Shown here piece by piece: positions 41,094-52,205 of a stretch of DNA of 64,000 bases. Numbering within the stretch: position 1 is the stretch's first letter; each line of letters opens with the position of its first letter. The notes beneath the pieces were generated by a model. The model was not told the origin of the DNA and did not search any database. It saw only the letters and a program-made list of their open reading frames with translations. Origin of the DNA: Rhynchopus sp. YZ270_cl-10. Its lineage: Eukaryota > Euglenozoa > Diplonemea > Diplonemida > Diplonemidae. The position numbers and the translations under genes are program-made. The stretch spans positions 1,116,001-1,180,000 of the forward strand of contig OZ037873.1 in NCBI GenBank assembly GCA_964035575.1, in the 5' to 3' direction.

Positions 41094-41411
41094 TTGTGTC
41101 AATACAGTGAATACAGCACGTCTGTGACACACAACGCGGATAAGTCGACCTGTGTGGGCACATGTGCGGATTCACTGGCGCAAGCTGTGGCGAGTGTGCT
41201 GCGGGCTACATCGGTTACCACAGACGACGTGCACTGCAGCTCGCACAGCAGTGCTGTGACACACAACGTGAACAAGACGGAGTGCTCGTGCACGTGCAAC
41301 GCTCGCTTTGCTGGTGCGACGTGCGACGAGTGTGCTGCTGGGTTTGCGGGGTACCCGAATTGCACGGAGTGCACTGTGATTGATCACTGCAACGGACACA
41401 CGGGGGCGTGA
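41094..41411 (+). pseudogene. EGF-like gene fragment, right arm
   Basis: Mirror image of the left-arm fragment with no difference seen in the 105-codon frame. No signal peptide or membrane span is attached, and the frame starts and ends in non-coding sequence, so it is a captured piece of a larger extracellular protein gene. Confidence 0.7.
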
Positions 41412-41833
41412 CTGTGTCGGCATTTTAGGCAACATGTGTCTGCGACACACTACCAGCAGTGGAGTGGGATTGGGTCACTTGCGCTCAGAAATGCATATTT
41501 TTGACCGGAATGATTTGTGAGTGTATTGATGTGTTTGTTCACAGGTGCCAGCCAGTTTTAAAACAGGGTCGTGAGTGCACGCTACAGCGTGCCGCGAACT
41601 GCGTGTGTGAGTGAAGCTGCCCAGCACGCACACTCCATTTGTCACCAAAAAGTGAGATACTATGTGCATAAAAACCACGATTCTGCCTCAGGACTTTTCC
41701 AACTTGCTTTTTGGGCCGTCACAAACACCACCGTAGACAAAACACGTATATTTTTTTCATAACACCTACCCTATTTGACTGCCCCCCTGTAGAAATTGTA
41801 CTTTGACCTCCGCAAACGCTGAATAAAATATTG

Positions 41834-41982
41834 TATTCATGTGAAATAAGATTCATATTTCACGCTCCCTGGCCTGGAGACACGCGTTTCATAATTTTCA
41901 CTCGCTACGCTCGTGAAAATTAACCTACTTGTGACTCCAGTCCGGGAGCGTGAAATAAAGGGAATCTTATTTCACGTGAATA
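41834..41982. repeat. Long foldback hairpin beside the palindrome
   Basis: TATTCATGTGAAATAAGATT pairs with AATCTTATTTCACGTGAATA, with CACGCTCCC/GGGAGCGTG inside and a CACTCGCTACGCTCGTG apex. It follows a third copy of the TGTAGAAATTGTAC...GACCTCCGCAAA segment, so it may belong to the same element. Confidence 0.75.
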
Positions 41983-42307
41983 AATAGTTATTTTTTTTTT
42001 TTTTTGGATTTTTTGCAACAAAATAAACATGACAGCGTCGCTGTGGATGTTTTTTTCTTTTCAGGAATTTTTTCCTCACGGAAACAAGATGCATTACCCT
42101 TGTGTGTATTGCTTGTATTGCGTGCGTGATTTCCTGACTGTCATGCCTCCTTTTTTTGATATTTTTTGCTAAGGGTAGTCCAAAGGAGCACTTTTTGACA
42201 TGTTGCTGGTTTAGGAGGAAAATAAATTTGTGCGCTTTGCGCGCGCCTCCCTGCCAATCACAGAATGGAGAGGCAGAGGGTGAAGTTAGCGACACGGTGG
42301 CCTTACG

Positions 42308-42351
42308 AACCCTATTTGGGGTACCCCGCGGGGTACCCCAAATAGGGTTCG
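42308..42351. repeat. Perfect 44-bp palindrome
   Basis: GAACCCTATTTGGGGTACCC, CGCG, GGGTACCCCAAATAGGGTTC: fully self-complementary, then a partial repeat of GCGGGGTACCCCGCG. Confidence 0.85.
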
Positions 42352-43269
42352 CGCGGGGTACCCCGCGTCCCAAAACCAGTAAACCAGCAAAAAAGTACTC
42401 AAACTATTTCCTGCTTCCTTTTACCGCTAAGATTTTTCTTTGAACCTGATTCTGGCACGTGAGGCTTAGGATCATCTTCAAAGATGAACAGACTTATCGT
42501 TATTTGTCTCAACCCCCCCTTTACTGAAAATTACAGGATACAGTTGAACAGAAGAAGAGGAAAAAAACAGCAACAGAATTCACAATGTTTCATAATATTA
42601 ATTTCTGCTTGCCTCATTTTTTCTTTTTCTTTGTTGAATTTATCACTGATCAGTTGGCGAAAAAAGTATATTTTAAAAAAAAATGTGTAGAAGAAAATGG
42701 TCAGAGGCAGTGTCAGGGTAATGTATGCAACTTAAACCCGCTGACACTGTACGCAATCGTATAAAAAAAAGGGGAGTTTTTTTTTTTTTTTTTTTGCTTT
42801 TTTCAAACTGTTTATAAAATTTTTGATTCTCTTTACCCACCTTCGCTATTTCACTCATTTGGCAAAGTGCCAAAAAAAAAGTTTTTTTTTTGAAGGAAGC
42901 TATGTCTTGTAAATTACAAAAATAAAAAAGAGAGAGAAAAAGGAAAGTACTCTCAAATGCGTTTTATTAGCACGCCTTTTTCTATTGGGGTGATTAGCAC
43001 TGCTTACTCCTTAGTACCCGGAAGGGGGTTGCAAAGGGTGATAAAAACGATATTTTTTCTTTCTCTTTTTTGAACAAGGTCAATCAGGCTGGTAAGGCCA
43101 TTGATCAATGACATGTTCTCACTTAGGATCGTCCGCCCAAAAGAAAATATTATATTTTTAACTGTTTTACAATTTTCAGAAAACATTTTTAGATGAGGGG
43201 TTTGGGGAAACCACACCCTCATATTCGAAGTGGTGATGCTATTTCAGTGTTGCCTCTTTTCCGATATAA

Positions 43270-43305
43270 AGATGCATGTGCACGAGAGGCACATTCATCC
43301 AGCTT
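43270..43305 (+). repeat. Hairpin repeat, family C
   Basis: GATGCATGTGC pairs with GCACATTCATC around ACGAGAG, the same loop as in family B, then a pyrimidine tail. Confidence 0.75.
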
Positions 43306-44250
43306 TCTTTTTTTTATTTTCAGTTCTGTGCCCGAACGTATTTCAAAAGACGTTTTTTTGCACTGACCAAAAATATTTTTTGTTTTTTTTGTTTTCAGGT
43401 CAAATTGTTATCCTAAAAAGAAAACAGTCTGATATTTTCTTTGTAGAAAAACTTTTAAGAAGGGCAGATGTTGCGTGAGACACGTACACATTTGCACCTT
43501 TTTGAAGGTTTTCTTAGGACTTTTCTTATATGATGTTTGTCTGCTCAACCCCCCCTGTGTAACGCCCCCCCTGCACTTTTTGCTTTGCTTTTTTGTCGAT
43601 GTTATTCCATAGAGATTTGAGGGGGTTCCTCACTGCGGGGGGGGACAGTTTCCCTTTATCCTCGTCGGAATCACATTCAAAATCTATTTTTTTCTTCTTT
43701 TTGCACCGGCAAAAATTTACTTACATAGTGTTACAGAAATGCTTGTCAGGGCCTGTCAATGTAGGGGGGTGTGTCATTATATAATTTCTACTGATTTTTA
43801 CTGGGGCAAAAAGTGTGAAGAAATTATAAAATGGACCCCCTTTGTGTCAATATCTGCACTTTCTCGAACATCAATTACAACAAATAAAAAACTTGGCTCG
43901 AAGTTTGTACTACCGACTGCTTCTTGTCAAAGCCAAGATAAACTTTTGCACGACAAAAATTTGACGAAAATAAACAAAACTTTTTTATTCTCACAATGCT
44001 CAACCCCAAAAAAAAAAAAAAAACACACAACACACGCCCCTGCCTTCCCAAACTGTGAAAGGAAAACGTTCATTCACATTTTGGGAGAGGTGGGGTGGTG
44101 TTTTTGCTTTATCCACCCTCTCTTGTGAAAGTGTTCGACTTCAATAAAAAGATCTTTGTTTTCAGCCACCCTGCCTCAGGGTGTACACACCAAAGGAGAG
44201 TTACAAAGTTTTTTAAAAAAAAGAGAAAAATAACAATTTAATAACAGCGC

Positions 44251-44282
44251 TTGCGGAGGTCAAAGTATGTGACCTCCGCAAA
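44251..44282. repeat. TTGCGGAGGTCA inverted repeat
   Basis: TTGCGGAGGTCA and TGACCTCCGCAA around AAGTATG. The same TGACCTCCGCAAA word ends the arms of the big palindrome, so this is probably an element terminus. Confidence 0.65.
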
Positions 44283-44336
44283 CAAAAAACTGTGCAACCG
44301 CCACATGACGAGACACCGCGGGCCGTAGCGCTTGCG

Positions 44337-44618
44337 ATGTTGGTGCGAGCAGCAGCAGCGACTTGCACCGAAGACGAGACACCCGGCGCCTGCTTCCCCG
44401 CAGGAGCCACAACAACAGCGACCCCCACCATGACGTGCACCACCGGTGGGAAGGTCAAGACGCCTCACAAGGCGCTGAAGAACAAGCCCCCGCCGCCGCC
44501 CCCACCCGACCGTGGGTTGACTGCAGCCAGGAAGCCAGTGCCGCCGCCGCCGCCCAATCGAGACTGGACGACGACGACCGCCATGAGCATTGCATGGAGT
44601 AACTCCGGCATCACTTAG
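44337..44618 (+). pseudogene. Possible gene fragment: Cys/Thr segment plus proline-rich tail
   Basis: A GC-rich island open for 93 codons reads TCTEDETPGACFPAGATTT, TMTCTTGGKV, then KNKPPPPPPPDRG and KPVPPPPPNRDW before a stop. It abuts the TTGCGGAGGTCA inverted repeat, has no signal peptide or clear start, and resembles the C-terminal part of a surface or cytoskeletal protein. It is either a captured fragment or a terminal exon. Confidence 0.4.
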
Positions 44619-44633
44619 ACGCGTGTAGTATAG

Positions 44634-44690
44634 TGGAGTTCATCTTCGGGTGTCTACACTAAAACAACCAAGTTTTCAAAAAACAAAAAA
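44634..44690 (+). repeat. Family E short repeat
   Basis: AGTGGAGTTCATCTTCGGGT, GTCTACACTAAAACAACC and AAGTTTTCA lead into a long A run. Confidence 0.8.
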
Positions 44691-46503
44691 AAAAAAAAAA
44701 AAATGGAAAAAAAAGAGCTTTGTTTTGCTGTGCGTATGATGTATTTAAAGATAATTCACCCTCTCTCAACTCTTCCTGCCTCGTGGTTAGTGGAAAAAAT
44801 TTTCCACTTAAGAACTTGCAAGATGTGTACACATGCATCTGACAGGGAGGGGTTTTTTTTCCTCTTTCTGGCAGAGTCCCAAAAATAATGAGAAATCAAG
44901 CCCTTTTGTTTTGAGGGTTTTGACATTTGAGCAGCATAACCCCACTGAGGTGAGTCATTGGGAAAAAAAATTGTATCGCGCGGGCTAAATATGGCGTACA
45001 GTCCGAAGTGTGAGGAATTGCTAACAAAAAGAAGTGCCCAACGCTCTTTTTTTTTTTTTTTTGAGTAGGCCATTCCTAATATGCAATACTGTCCCAACAT
45101 ATCTGGCTGTGTGGTAATAAGAAGGAGAAGAGGAAGAAGAGGGCTGAGTGACATTCTGGTCACTCTGCGTTCTCTGTAATTCGAAAGGGAAAAAAAAAGT
45201 ACTTCTGTGGAATAGAAGAAAAAAAACAAAATACGAATCTGTTTTTTTTGCCTTTGCATCCCCCCCCTGAATCTGTTTCATCGGGGAGTGTCTTGCATGA
45301 AACAAGATCTCTTTTTTTATTTTATCAAATTTATTTTTTTTTTTTGACCTGGCAGGGACTTTCAGCGGTTCCAGCATAACATTGAGTGGGATTTTTTTTA
45401 TTAAGAAAAAAAACGATAAAGTTTCACCAGAACCAAAAGACTGCTTTGTTTCCTGAACATTTTGTTCGGAAAGCCAAAAACTAATCCTTCTTGGGAATAA
45501 AATTCTGTCTGGGAAGGAATTCCCATTTCAAAATTTCATTCATCCAGGGAGGATTCCTCAAAGAAAAACCGCTGTGTGTGTGGTTTATTTTTTTTTCTTT
45601 CAATTTTTTTTTGGTTCCTTTCGAAGGCAAATTACACGAGGATCATTTTACAAAAAACTTTCCCCCTTTTTTTTTAATCACTCACTTGTGTTTTGCTGGA
45701 CCCCGCTGTATTCTTTTTGGCAAACGGTTCCATTTCAGTCATCGAGACTCTATTCAGTTCCTTTATTTTTTTATTTTTTTTTATAGCGACAAATCTTTAC
45801 AAAACAGTTTGAGCTTTTGCGATGACATGACACAAAAAAACTCGGTTTTGCCAAAAGAAAAAACAATTGTCTCCATGAAGATCAATGCATCTTTCAAATT
45901 ATTAGTTTTCCTAAAATAGAGGGGCTTTTCTTATCAACGCTCCTCTTTTCTCTCTCTCTTTTTATAAAAAAAACCACCAGGTGGCGAAGCAAGAGGTCCG
46001 CGAGGGGCTTCAGTACTCACCTCAAAAAAAAAATCCTTTTTCTTTTTCTCTCTCTTTTGGTACTCACCTTCATCAAAAAAGGAGAAACAAAAAAACAAAA
46101 AAAAAAAACGAAGACCATGGACCCTAGGTCCTTCTAGGTTGCTTATATTTCTCTGTGTATTTTTTTTTTCTCAAAAATGTGCGCGCGTACAGTTCTCTAC
46201 TACCCTTTCAATTGTCTTCGTTGAGGTGACTTAAGTACCGAGTGGTTTTGTTCCGGGGGTACGGGACTTCACAAAATCTTCGCTTTTCACAACAGAGCAT
46301 TTGCCATTTTTTTTTAATATATACCTAAAGCGTAGCTTAAAGGAGAAATAGTTCCTCAGATACGGTCGCCAATCACCCCTCCAACAGGGTAATTGTGCAA
46401 TCAACGAAAAAACCTTTTTTTCCCTTTTACTTACCTATCAGAGTTACTATTTTTTTTGTGAAAATTTGGTGAATTGAAATGAAAAAAAAAATTTTTTTCC
46501 GAT
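44691..46503. other. Gene-poor AT-rich region
   Basis: No gene. A GGTGACTTAAGTACC-type relic lies at about 46212, and a family D copy at about 46365-46420 (GCCAATCACCCCTCCAACAG, GTGCAATCAACGAAAAAACC). Confidence 0.5.
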
Positions 46504-47592
46504 ACCCCGGGAACAGGGCGCGCGCTAAATCCACACCCTCACACCCGGTTTTTTCGAGGTTTTTTCGCGGTACAATAATTTTTTGATTACACGATTTCCT
46601 TTAGAAAATCAGAGAATCCCATATCGTACAGTAAGGGCACTTCAGATAGTTTTTGGACACACATGTGACCCCACCGTGGAGAGCAATCGGCTCGCGCAAT
46701 CAAAAGAAAGCAGAGAAAAGGGGAAAGAAAAAAGAAAAAAGTTGGGTACCGTGCGCCTGCGGCGCTACCTGTTCCCTACCCCCCCATGATGTACTTATGT
46801 ATATTCCACCTGATTTTGACCATGTTTGCCGGTGTTTTCCGGTGTTGGCCGGTGAAGTCACGGTAATGGGTACTGTGTACTGTGTACTGTGTACTGTGTA
46901 CTGTGTACTGTGTACTGTGTACTGTGTACTGTGTACTGTGTACTGTGTACTGTGTACTGTGTACTGTGTACTGTGTACTGTGTACTGTGTACTGTGTACT
47001 GTGTACTGTGTACTGTGTACTGTGTACTGTGTACTGTGTACTGTGTACTGTGTACTGTGTACTGTGTACTGTGTACTGTGTACTGTGTACTGTGTACTGT
47101 GTACTGTGTACTGTGTACTGTGTACTGTGTACTGTGTACTGTGTACTGTGTACTGTGTACTGTGTACTGTGTACTGTGTACTGTGTACTGTGTACTGTGT
47201 ACTGTGTACTGTGTACTGTGTACTGTGTACTGTGTACTGTGTACTGTGTACTGTGTACTGTGTACTGTGTACTGTGTACTGTGTACTGTGTACTGTGTAC
47301 TGTGTACTGTGTACTGTGTACTGTGTACTGTGTACTGTGTACTGGCTGTCCGAAAGACCTGAAAATGACCCTTGTTTACGAGTATGGGTTCATATTTTGT
47401 GAAAATTTAAGTCACCAAAATTTTGTCCATTTTTCCGTATCCCCCACCACAGCCCGGGATTTTCTCGGAAATGTAACATGACCCTGATTTTTCTGCCCCC
47501 CTTCACATACTTCCCGTAGGTACATTTTTTTGGACCCGATATCCATTTTTTCGGGAAATTTCCGAAAAGTTAGCGCGCGCCCTGCCCGGGAA
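46504..47592. mobile_element. TIR element holding a TACTGTG heptamer array
   Basis: The ends CCCCGGGAACAGGGCGCGCG and, on the right, GCGCGCGCCCTGCCCGGGAA are near-complementary (CAGGGCGCGCGCTAA shared). The interior has GTACCGTGCGCCTGCGGCGC (about 46747), the heptamer array, and a relic of repeat C sequence (about 47385-47450). No target-site duplication is clear. Confidence 0.65.
46871..47344. repeat. Perfect TACTGTG tandem array 1 (about 68 units)
   Basis: 474 bp of uninterrupted 7-bp units. Because 7 is not a multiple of 3 and the unit has no stop in any frame, all six frames are open (YCVLCTV repeats on +), which mimics a Cys-rich protein. Confidence 0.95.
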
Positions 47593-47899
47593 CACACCAC
47601 AGAGAGTACTTCGGTTTCATCTTTTTTGCAACCTCCTTTGATTTTGGTTTCTTTTCATTGCACCCTGCTGGTCGCATGGCAAGGTCTTCAATGAGAGAAA
47701 ACACACTTCTCACCATTTTCCCTTTTCCCTACTTTTTTTTTTTTTTTTGTTTTTTTTTTTCAGCGTTTTGCTCCACTCCTACTTTTTTCCTGGAAGGAAG
47801 AAAAAAAAACAACTAAGAGGAATTGTGAGGAATACAGTAGGGCGCAATATTATGGGTAAAAAAAAATATACACAAGTTGTCAACCAAGTTTTCAAAAAA

Positions 47900-47970
47900 C
47901 AGTGGAGATTTGCACCAACTGTGGCAACACAACCCGAGGCAACTACACTACTCCAAACAATTTATCAACA
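47900..47970 (+). repeat. Family F short repeat
   Basis: CAGTGGAGATTTGCACCAAC, TGTGGCAACACAACCCGAGG and CAACTACACTACTCCAAACA lead into an A-rich tail. It is preceded by an E-type tail CAACCAAGTTTTCAAAAAA. Confidence 0.85.
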
Positions 47971-47981
47971 AAAAAAAAAAT

Positions 47982-48030
47982 AGTGGAGTTCATCCTCGGG
48001 TGTCTACACTAATACAACCAAGTTTACAAA
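47982..48030 (+). repeat. Family E short repeat
   Basis: AGTGGAGTTCATCCTCGGGT, GTCTACACTAATACAACC, AAGTTTACA and an A run. Confidence 0.85.
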
Positions 48031-48157
48031 AAAAAAAATTGGATTTTACCCATAATTAAGTTAGCCATAATACTGTGCGCCCCACGGTATTCATCCTCTT
48101 CTTCTTCTTCTTTTTTTCTCTCCTTTTTTTTTCGGGAAAAAAGGATAATTACACATT

Positions 48158-48200
48158 GTTGGATGACTCAGTATGAGAGGCTTAGGCTGACCTCACCCAA
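48158..48200 (+). repeat. Hairpin repeat, family B (diverged)
   Basis: GGATGACTCAGTATGAGAGG then CTTAGGCTGACCTC keeps the GAGAGGCTTAGG core and an AACTTTTC tail. Confidence 0.65.
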
Positions 48201-49020
48201 CTTTTCTGGTTTGTTTGTTTTTACCCTTGGTGTAACAGAGGGCGCACGTCTTTCTGTTGCAATACACCATCACCTTGTTACAAATTTAAAAAAAAATATA
48301 AAAAAAAATACCTGCTTTTCTAAGAACCTATGCAAACAGAGTTGATCCCCCCTTTGTCACTTATTATATCAATAATCGTACAATTTGCGAGCACAGCCAC
48401 AAAAAAAAAAAAAAAAAAACTCCTTCTTTTTTACACCACTTTGTGAGTAGAAAGTGTCATGTCTTCTCCCACAACAAACCTAGGACTTCCTGAAGAAAGA
48501 CAACAGCTTTCCGTATCATACCACCCCACCTCCTTTGGGTGAAAGTGTTGAAAATTTTTTTAATCGGGTGGGGAAATACCAAAGACACTCCTCCAAGATA
48601 TCGTTTTTCAAACACAGCACATTATTATTATTTTTTTGAGAAAAGTTCGATTTCGGCCTCGAAAATTACCGTGACACCGATTTGTCACGGAATTTTGTCA
48701 CGGAATTTTTTTGAAAGATTCGATTTCGTGACAAAAAAAAATCGATTTCGTGACAAACCAATTTTTTCATTGACACACAAAATTCGATTTCGTGACAAAC
48801 CGATTTTTTCATTGACAAAAAAAAATTCGATTTCGTGACAAATCCAAAAATTCAGTGACAAAAAAATGTCAATGAAAAAATGGATTTTGTCAAGGAAACC
48901 GAACTTTTTGTCACGGAAAAAGTCGTGACAGAAATGGATTTTGTCAAGGAAACCAAACTTTTTGTCACGGAAAAAGTCGTGACAGGGCACTGGGTACTGG
49001 GTACACTGGATACAAGGATA

Positions 49021-50197
49021 AAAGTCGTGAAAGAGCAACCACAGCTCCACATGACAAACACAAAAGTGTCCAGTCACGTGGGGCATTCATGCACTGAGGA
49101 GATAATGATCCAACAATTTACAAGAAAGATTACTTAACCTACTGCTGGAAATTGCCAGGTCGTAGTAACACACAAAGTGTGCCTCCGTTCGGGAAGACCG
49201 GATATTCTAGAGACCAAAAAGGCCTCAAGAATATCTTCCGGTAGTCAAGGTATAACCGAATGAACGGCCCAAGACCCCCGTGGAGAAGTTAAATGTGTAA
49301 TGCTATCAGGTAGAAACTGCGAACACTGTCTTACCCTCCTCAATGCATGGTGGAAGATGTCTTTGACAACAAATATCCTGTACCCAGGTACCAGGTTCCC
49401 AGACCCACGTAGTACCACGTCGCAGTACTACGCAAAATTTACCACCAGACCCTGTCTTCGTGCACCTTAAGTACAACGCCGCAGACAGGCCAAACATGCG
49501 TTGGACTCAGAGGAATGCCTGCTGTGCAGTGTATCAAACATGAGAACCAACTCCCAGCAACAAGGGGCGCCTTTTGGCGGGCGTTGTTGAGGGTGTTTGG
49601 GGTGCAAAGTTTTCCACAATTTTGATGCGCGGGTACAGAAGTGTTATCTTGTTCTTTCATCTCTAGGAATGTAAATGTCAATCGCGTTTAACTACCACTA
49701 GGGCTTGTTCAGTGAACCCACGAGGGGTCGAAGGGGGTTGGTTATCCCATATCTATCAAAGGTTGTGTCGACCAGGCGAATCCACTATGTTACGCTGTAT
49801 GATGATAAATCCGAAGAAATAACAGTGCATAGCAACTGCAGGAAGTTTGTTAAAAAGAGTGCCTCACGCTACACAAACCACCACCCGCGATTGACTTAGA
49901 TGTTATAACAAAGAGAATTCAGAACAAAACAACACCCTGCCCCATACACACTAAATTGTCATGCTTCAAGAGCATGCCTGGGCCAAAATTACTATGACGA
50001 AAAGGCAACAAGACCACCCACAAGGAGTGTGAATTGTGCACTGGTTTTCTGGGGGAACAAACAATATTTTCTTGTGTCTAGTCCTCCGGAAGCAGAGGAC
50101 AGACTTTCCGGAAGGTTTCCAAAGTCGAATTTCTTGCACTAGCTATGCTCCCTGGTTAATGGCTATAGCAGTGACTGACAAAGTGTTCCCACCCCCC
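49021..50197. repeat. Shared core repeat, copy 2
   Basis: Nearly identical to 19823-20968 with a few small indels (for example an extra TAGTACCACG-type insert near 49410). The flanking sequence differs completely on both sides. Confidence 0.85.
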
Positions 50198-50655
50198 TTT
50201 CCACCACCATAATAACCGAACTCTGCTTATCAAACCACAATCTGAATCTGCTTCCGTCGCATGCGCTGGTGGATTCGATCTGTTTTGGTGTGTGTAATGG
50301 AATGTATGGGTGAGGGTTGGGGTATTAGGTATAGAAACGTGCGCACCCATTAATTTTTTACCGAATGAAAATGAAATCTGCAATGAGTGTCTGCTGCATA
50401 TCATTTAGTGGGGCTGGCCTCTGGCCAGAGGCGTGCAAGCCTGACCGTGTTCGCGATATACTAAGTCTTGCATAATCATAAAGTTATCATACCTTGTGTC
50501 TTCAGTCTCTGCCCTTAGGTTTCTAGACAGCTCAAGAATGGCCTCTTTTGTGTTTGTCAAGTGGCTGTCTGGTCACTTTTCAGTGACTGGCGGGTTGGCT
50601 GTCACGACTTTTTCCTTGACAAATTCCATTTTTTTCAATGACATTTTTTTGTCAA

Positions 50656-51335
50656 CACCATGGACTCGTAATGACATTACGCGCGTCATGACGAGGTAAT
50701 TACGAGTGCCTTGACGAGGGCACCCCCTCGTAATTACGAGGGGGTGCCCTCGTCATGACGAGGTAATTACGAGGGCACCCCCTCGTAATTACCACGTCAC
50801 GACGTCGTCATGACGTGGGCACCCACGACAAGGCGATTTTTGACCAATAAAAAAAAATTTTTTTTTTCAAAAATCGGGCGTGGTAGGTCATAAAGTGGCC
50901 CAAAAAATCCAAAGAAAACCTCAGATTGACCAAATGGTGAAAAAAATTGTCAAGTCAAATTTCAGCCAAAATACGGTCATTAGACCCCCACAGATGCTTA
51001 AAAGTGCCAAAATTTGCTTTTAATGGCCTCAAATCGTCGAAATTAGCCCTATATAGGGCCAAAAAAAAAAAAATTCGAGAGTCCCTTTCCCTGGGAGGCA
51101 ATAGCCAGACAATGACCACGGGAGCACCCCTCGTAATTACGAGGGGTGCCCTCGTAATTACGAGGGCACCCCTCGTCATGACGTCGTAATGCCGTCGTCG
51201 TGACGAGGGAAACCCCACGTCATGACGTCGTCATTACGAGGGGGTGCCCGCGTCGTGACGACGTCATTGCGCGCGTAATTTCCCACGTAATTTCCCTCGT
51301 CCCTCGTCACGTAATGTCATTACGAGTCCATGGTG
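50656..51335. mobile_element. Nested foldback element built of TAATTACGAGG/CATGACG units
   Basis: The ends CACCATGGACTCGTAATGAC and complement. Most of both arms are permutations of CTCGTAATTACGAGG and CGTCATGACG, so both arms are also locally palindromic. It interrupts the TIR sequence of the host element (TTGTCAA | AATGAAAAAATGG), with at most a 2-bp AA duplication. Confidence 0.75.
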
Positions 51336-51596
51336 AATGAAAAAATGGATTTGTCACGAAATCGAATTTTTTTTTGTCAATGAAAAAAGTCATTTGTCAC
51401 TAAATTGAATTTTGTGTGTCAATGAAAAAATCGGCTTGTCACGAAATCGATTTTTTTTTGTCACGAAATCGAATCTTTCAAAAAAATTCCGTGACAAAGT
51501 ACCGTGACAAATCGGTGTCACGGGTATTTTCGAGGCCGAAATCGAACTTTTCTCTATTTTTTTCTACCCCCTCTCGAGCACTTTCACTCTCCTCAG

Positions 51597-51762
51597 GGTT
51601 GACTAAGCAGAGAGGCTTAGGTATCATCTTATAAACTTTTTTTCTTCTTTTTTTTTTCTATTTTTGTTTTGAAAAATTTACAACATGTAGACACTGTGTG
51701 AACACCCACGCATTTTTCTGTTTGATGACTAAGCACAGTGTAGGCTTATAGTTCAGCATACC
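51597..51762 (+). repeat. Two family B hairpin repeats in a row
   Basis: GTTGACTAAGCAGAGAGGCT (51597) with ATCATCTTATAAAC, and GATGACTAAGCACAGTGTAG (51722) with GGCTTATAGTTCAGC. Both are followed by T-rich tails. Confidence 0.7.
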
Positions 51763-52205
51763 GAAACTTTTCTTTTTTTAAACCTTGGTTCTATACAGAA
51801 TCGGCACCCAAGGATGAGGACCACCATTCATGAACACTCTCCATTCCTGCAGAGGAAATGCGGGGGTTGTCAACCCTTGGAGGTATTTGTGGCAAGAACC
51901 ATTGTTACAACACACAAATCGTTTATTTTATTTTCATTTTTTTGTCAAATTTGAGCGGAAAAAAAAGGATTGGATGTGTCTCAGATAATCTGAATAGAAC
52001 GTCCTCGTACTTTCTCTTCTTTGGTTCACGGCATCCATAAGCCCTTACTAAGGGATTTGGGCTCCACCTCTTAATTTTTTAAGCCCTTAATTTTGGGATC
52101 AGCTAAAATTAAGGGCTTAATTTAAGGGCTTACTAAGAGTGTACTAAGAGTGTACTAAGAGGGGTCGACTTCCGGAAAAATGCCAATATTTCCTGGGATA
52201 AGGGG

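Larger units (their letters stand above)
39648..41781. mobile_element. Near-perfect 2.1-kb palindrome carrying an EGF-like gene fragment
   Basis: The arms 39648-40678 and 40750-41781 are complementary over about 1031 bp and, as far as I can see, differ only by one base in an outer A/T run. They surround a 71-nt spacer with a small AGGTGC/GCACCT hairpin. The ends read CAGTCAAATAGGGTAGG. Each arm has a GC-rich EGF-like fragment plus AT-rich sequence with CTTTATTTCACG motifs and the segment TGCCCCCTGTAGAAATTGTA next to GACCTCCGCAAA. A third copy of that segment begins just outside the right arm (41781). Confidence 0.9.
41983..44250 (+). other. Gene-poor region with hairpins
   Basis: It contains a perfect palindrome (42308-42351; GAACCCTATTTGGGGTACCC and complement), a family B relic (42450; CACGTGAGGCTTAGGATCAT), a family C hairpin (43270-43305) and AT-rich filler. 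No gene is seen. Confidence 0.5.
47835..48087. mobile_element. Small Tc1/mariner-like element enclosing E and F repeats
   Basis: The ends CAGTAGGGCGCAATATTATG and CCATAATACTGTGCGCCCCA.. are inverted and flanked by TA (47833-47834, 48088-48089). It contains an E tail, a full F copy (47900-47970) and a full E copy (47982-48030) in a row. The family call rests on TA and the CAGT-type end only. Confidence 0.55.
48638..51554. mobile_element. TIR element of 2.9 kb with a 9-bp duplication, carrying the shared core and a nested foldback
   Basis: The ends GAGAAAAGTTCGATTTCGGC and complement continue for a few hundred bp as alternating TTGTCACGAAATCGA units. TATTTTTTT flanks both sides (48629-48637, 51555-51563), a 9-bp duplication though of low complexity. 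The interior has core copy 2 (49021-50197) and a nested element (50656-51335). No intact transposase. Confidence 0.8.

Noticed and set aside
39648-41781. CRISPR or multi-copy tandem repeat reading of the mirrored frames
   Set aside because: Only two inverted copies around one spacer; it is a palindrome.
46871-47344. Telomere-like interpretation of the heptamer array
   Set aside because: TACTGTG does not match known telomere repeats, the array is internal and bounded by TIRs.
46653-47481. Long Cys-rich open frames (YCVLCTV repeats), also at 54491-55295
   Set aside because: They are translations of the TACTGTG array, open in all frames because the unit has no stop; not genes.
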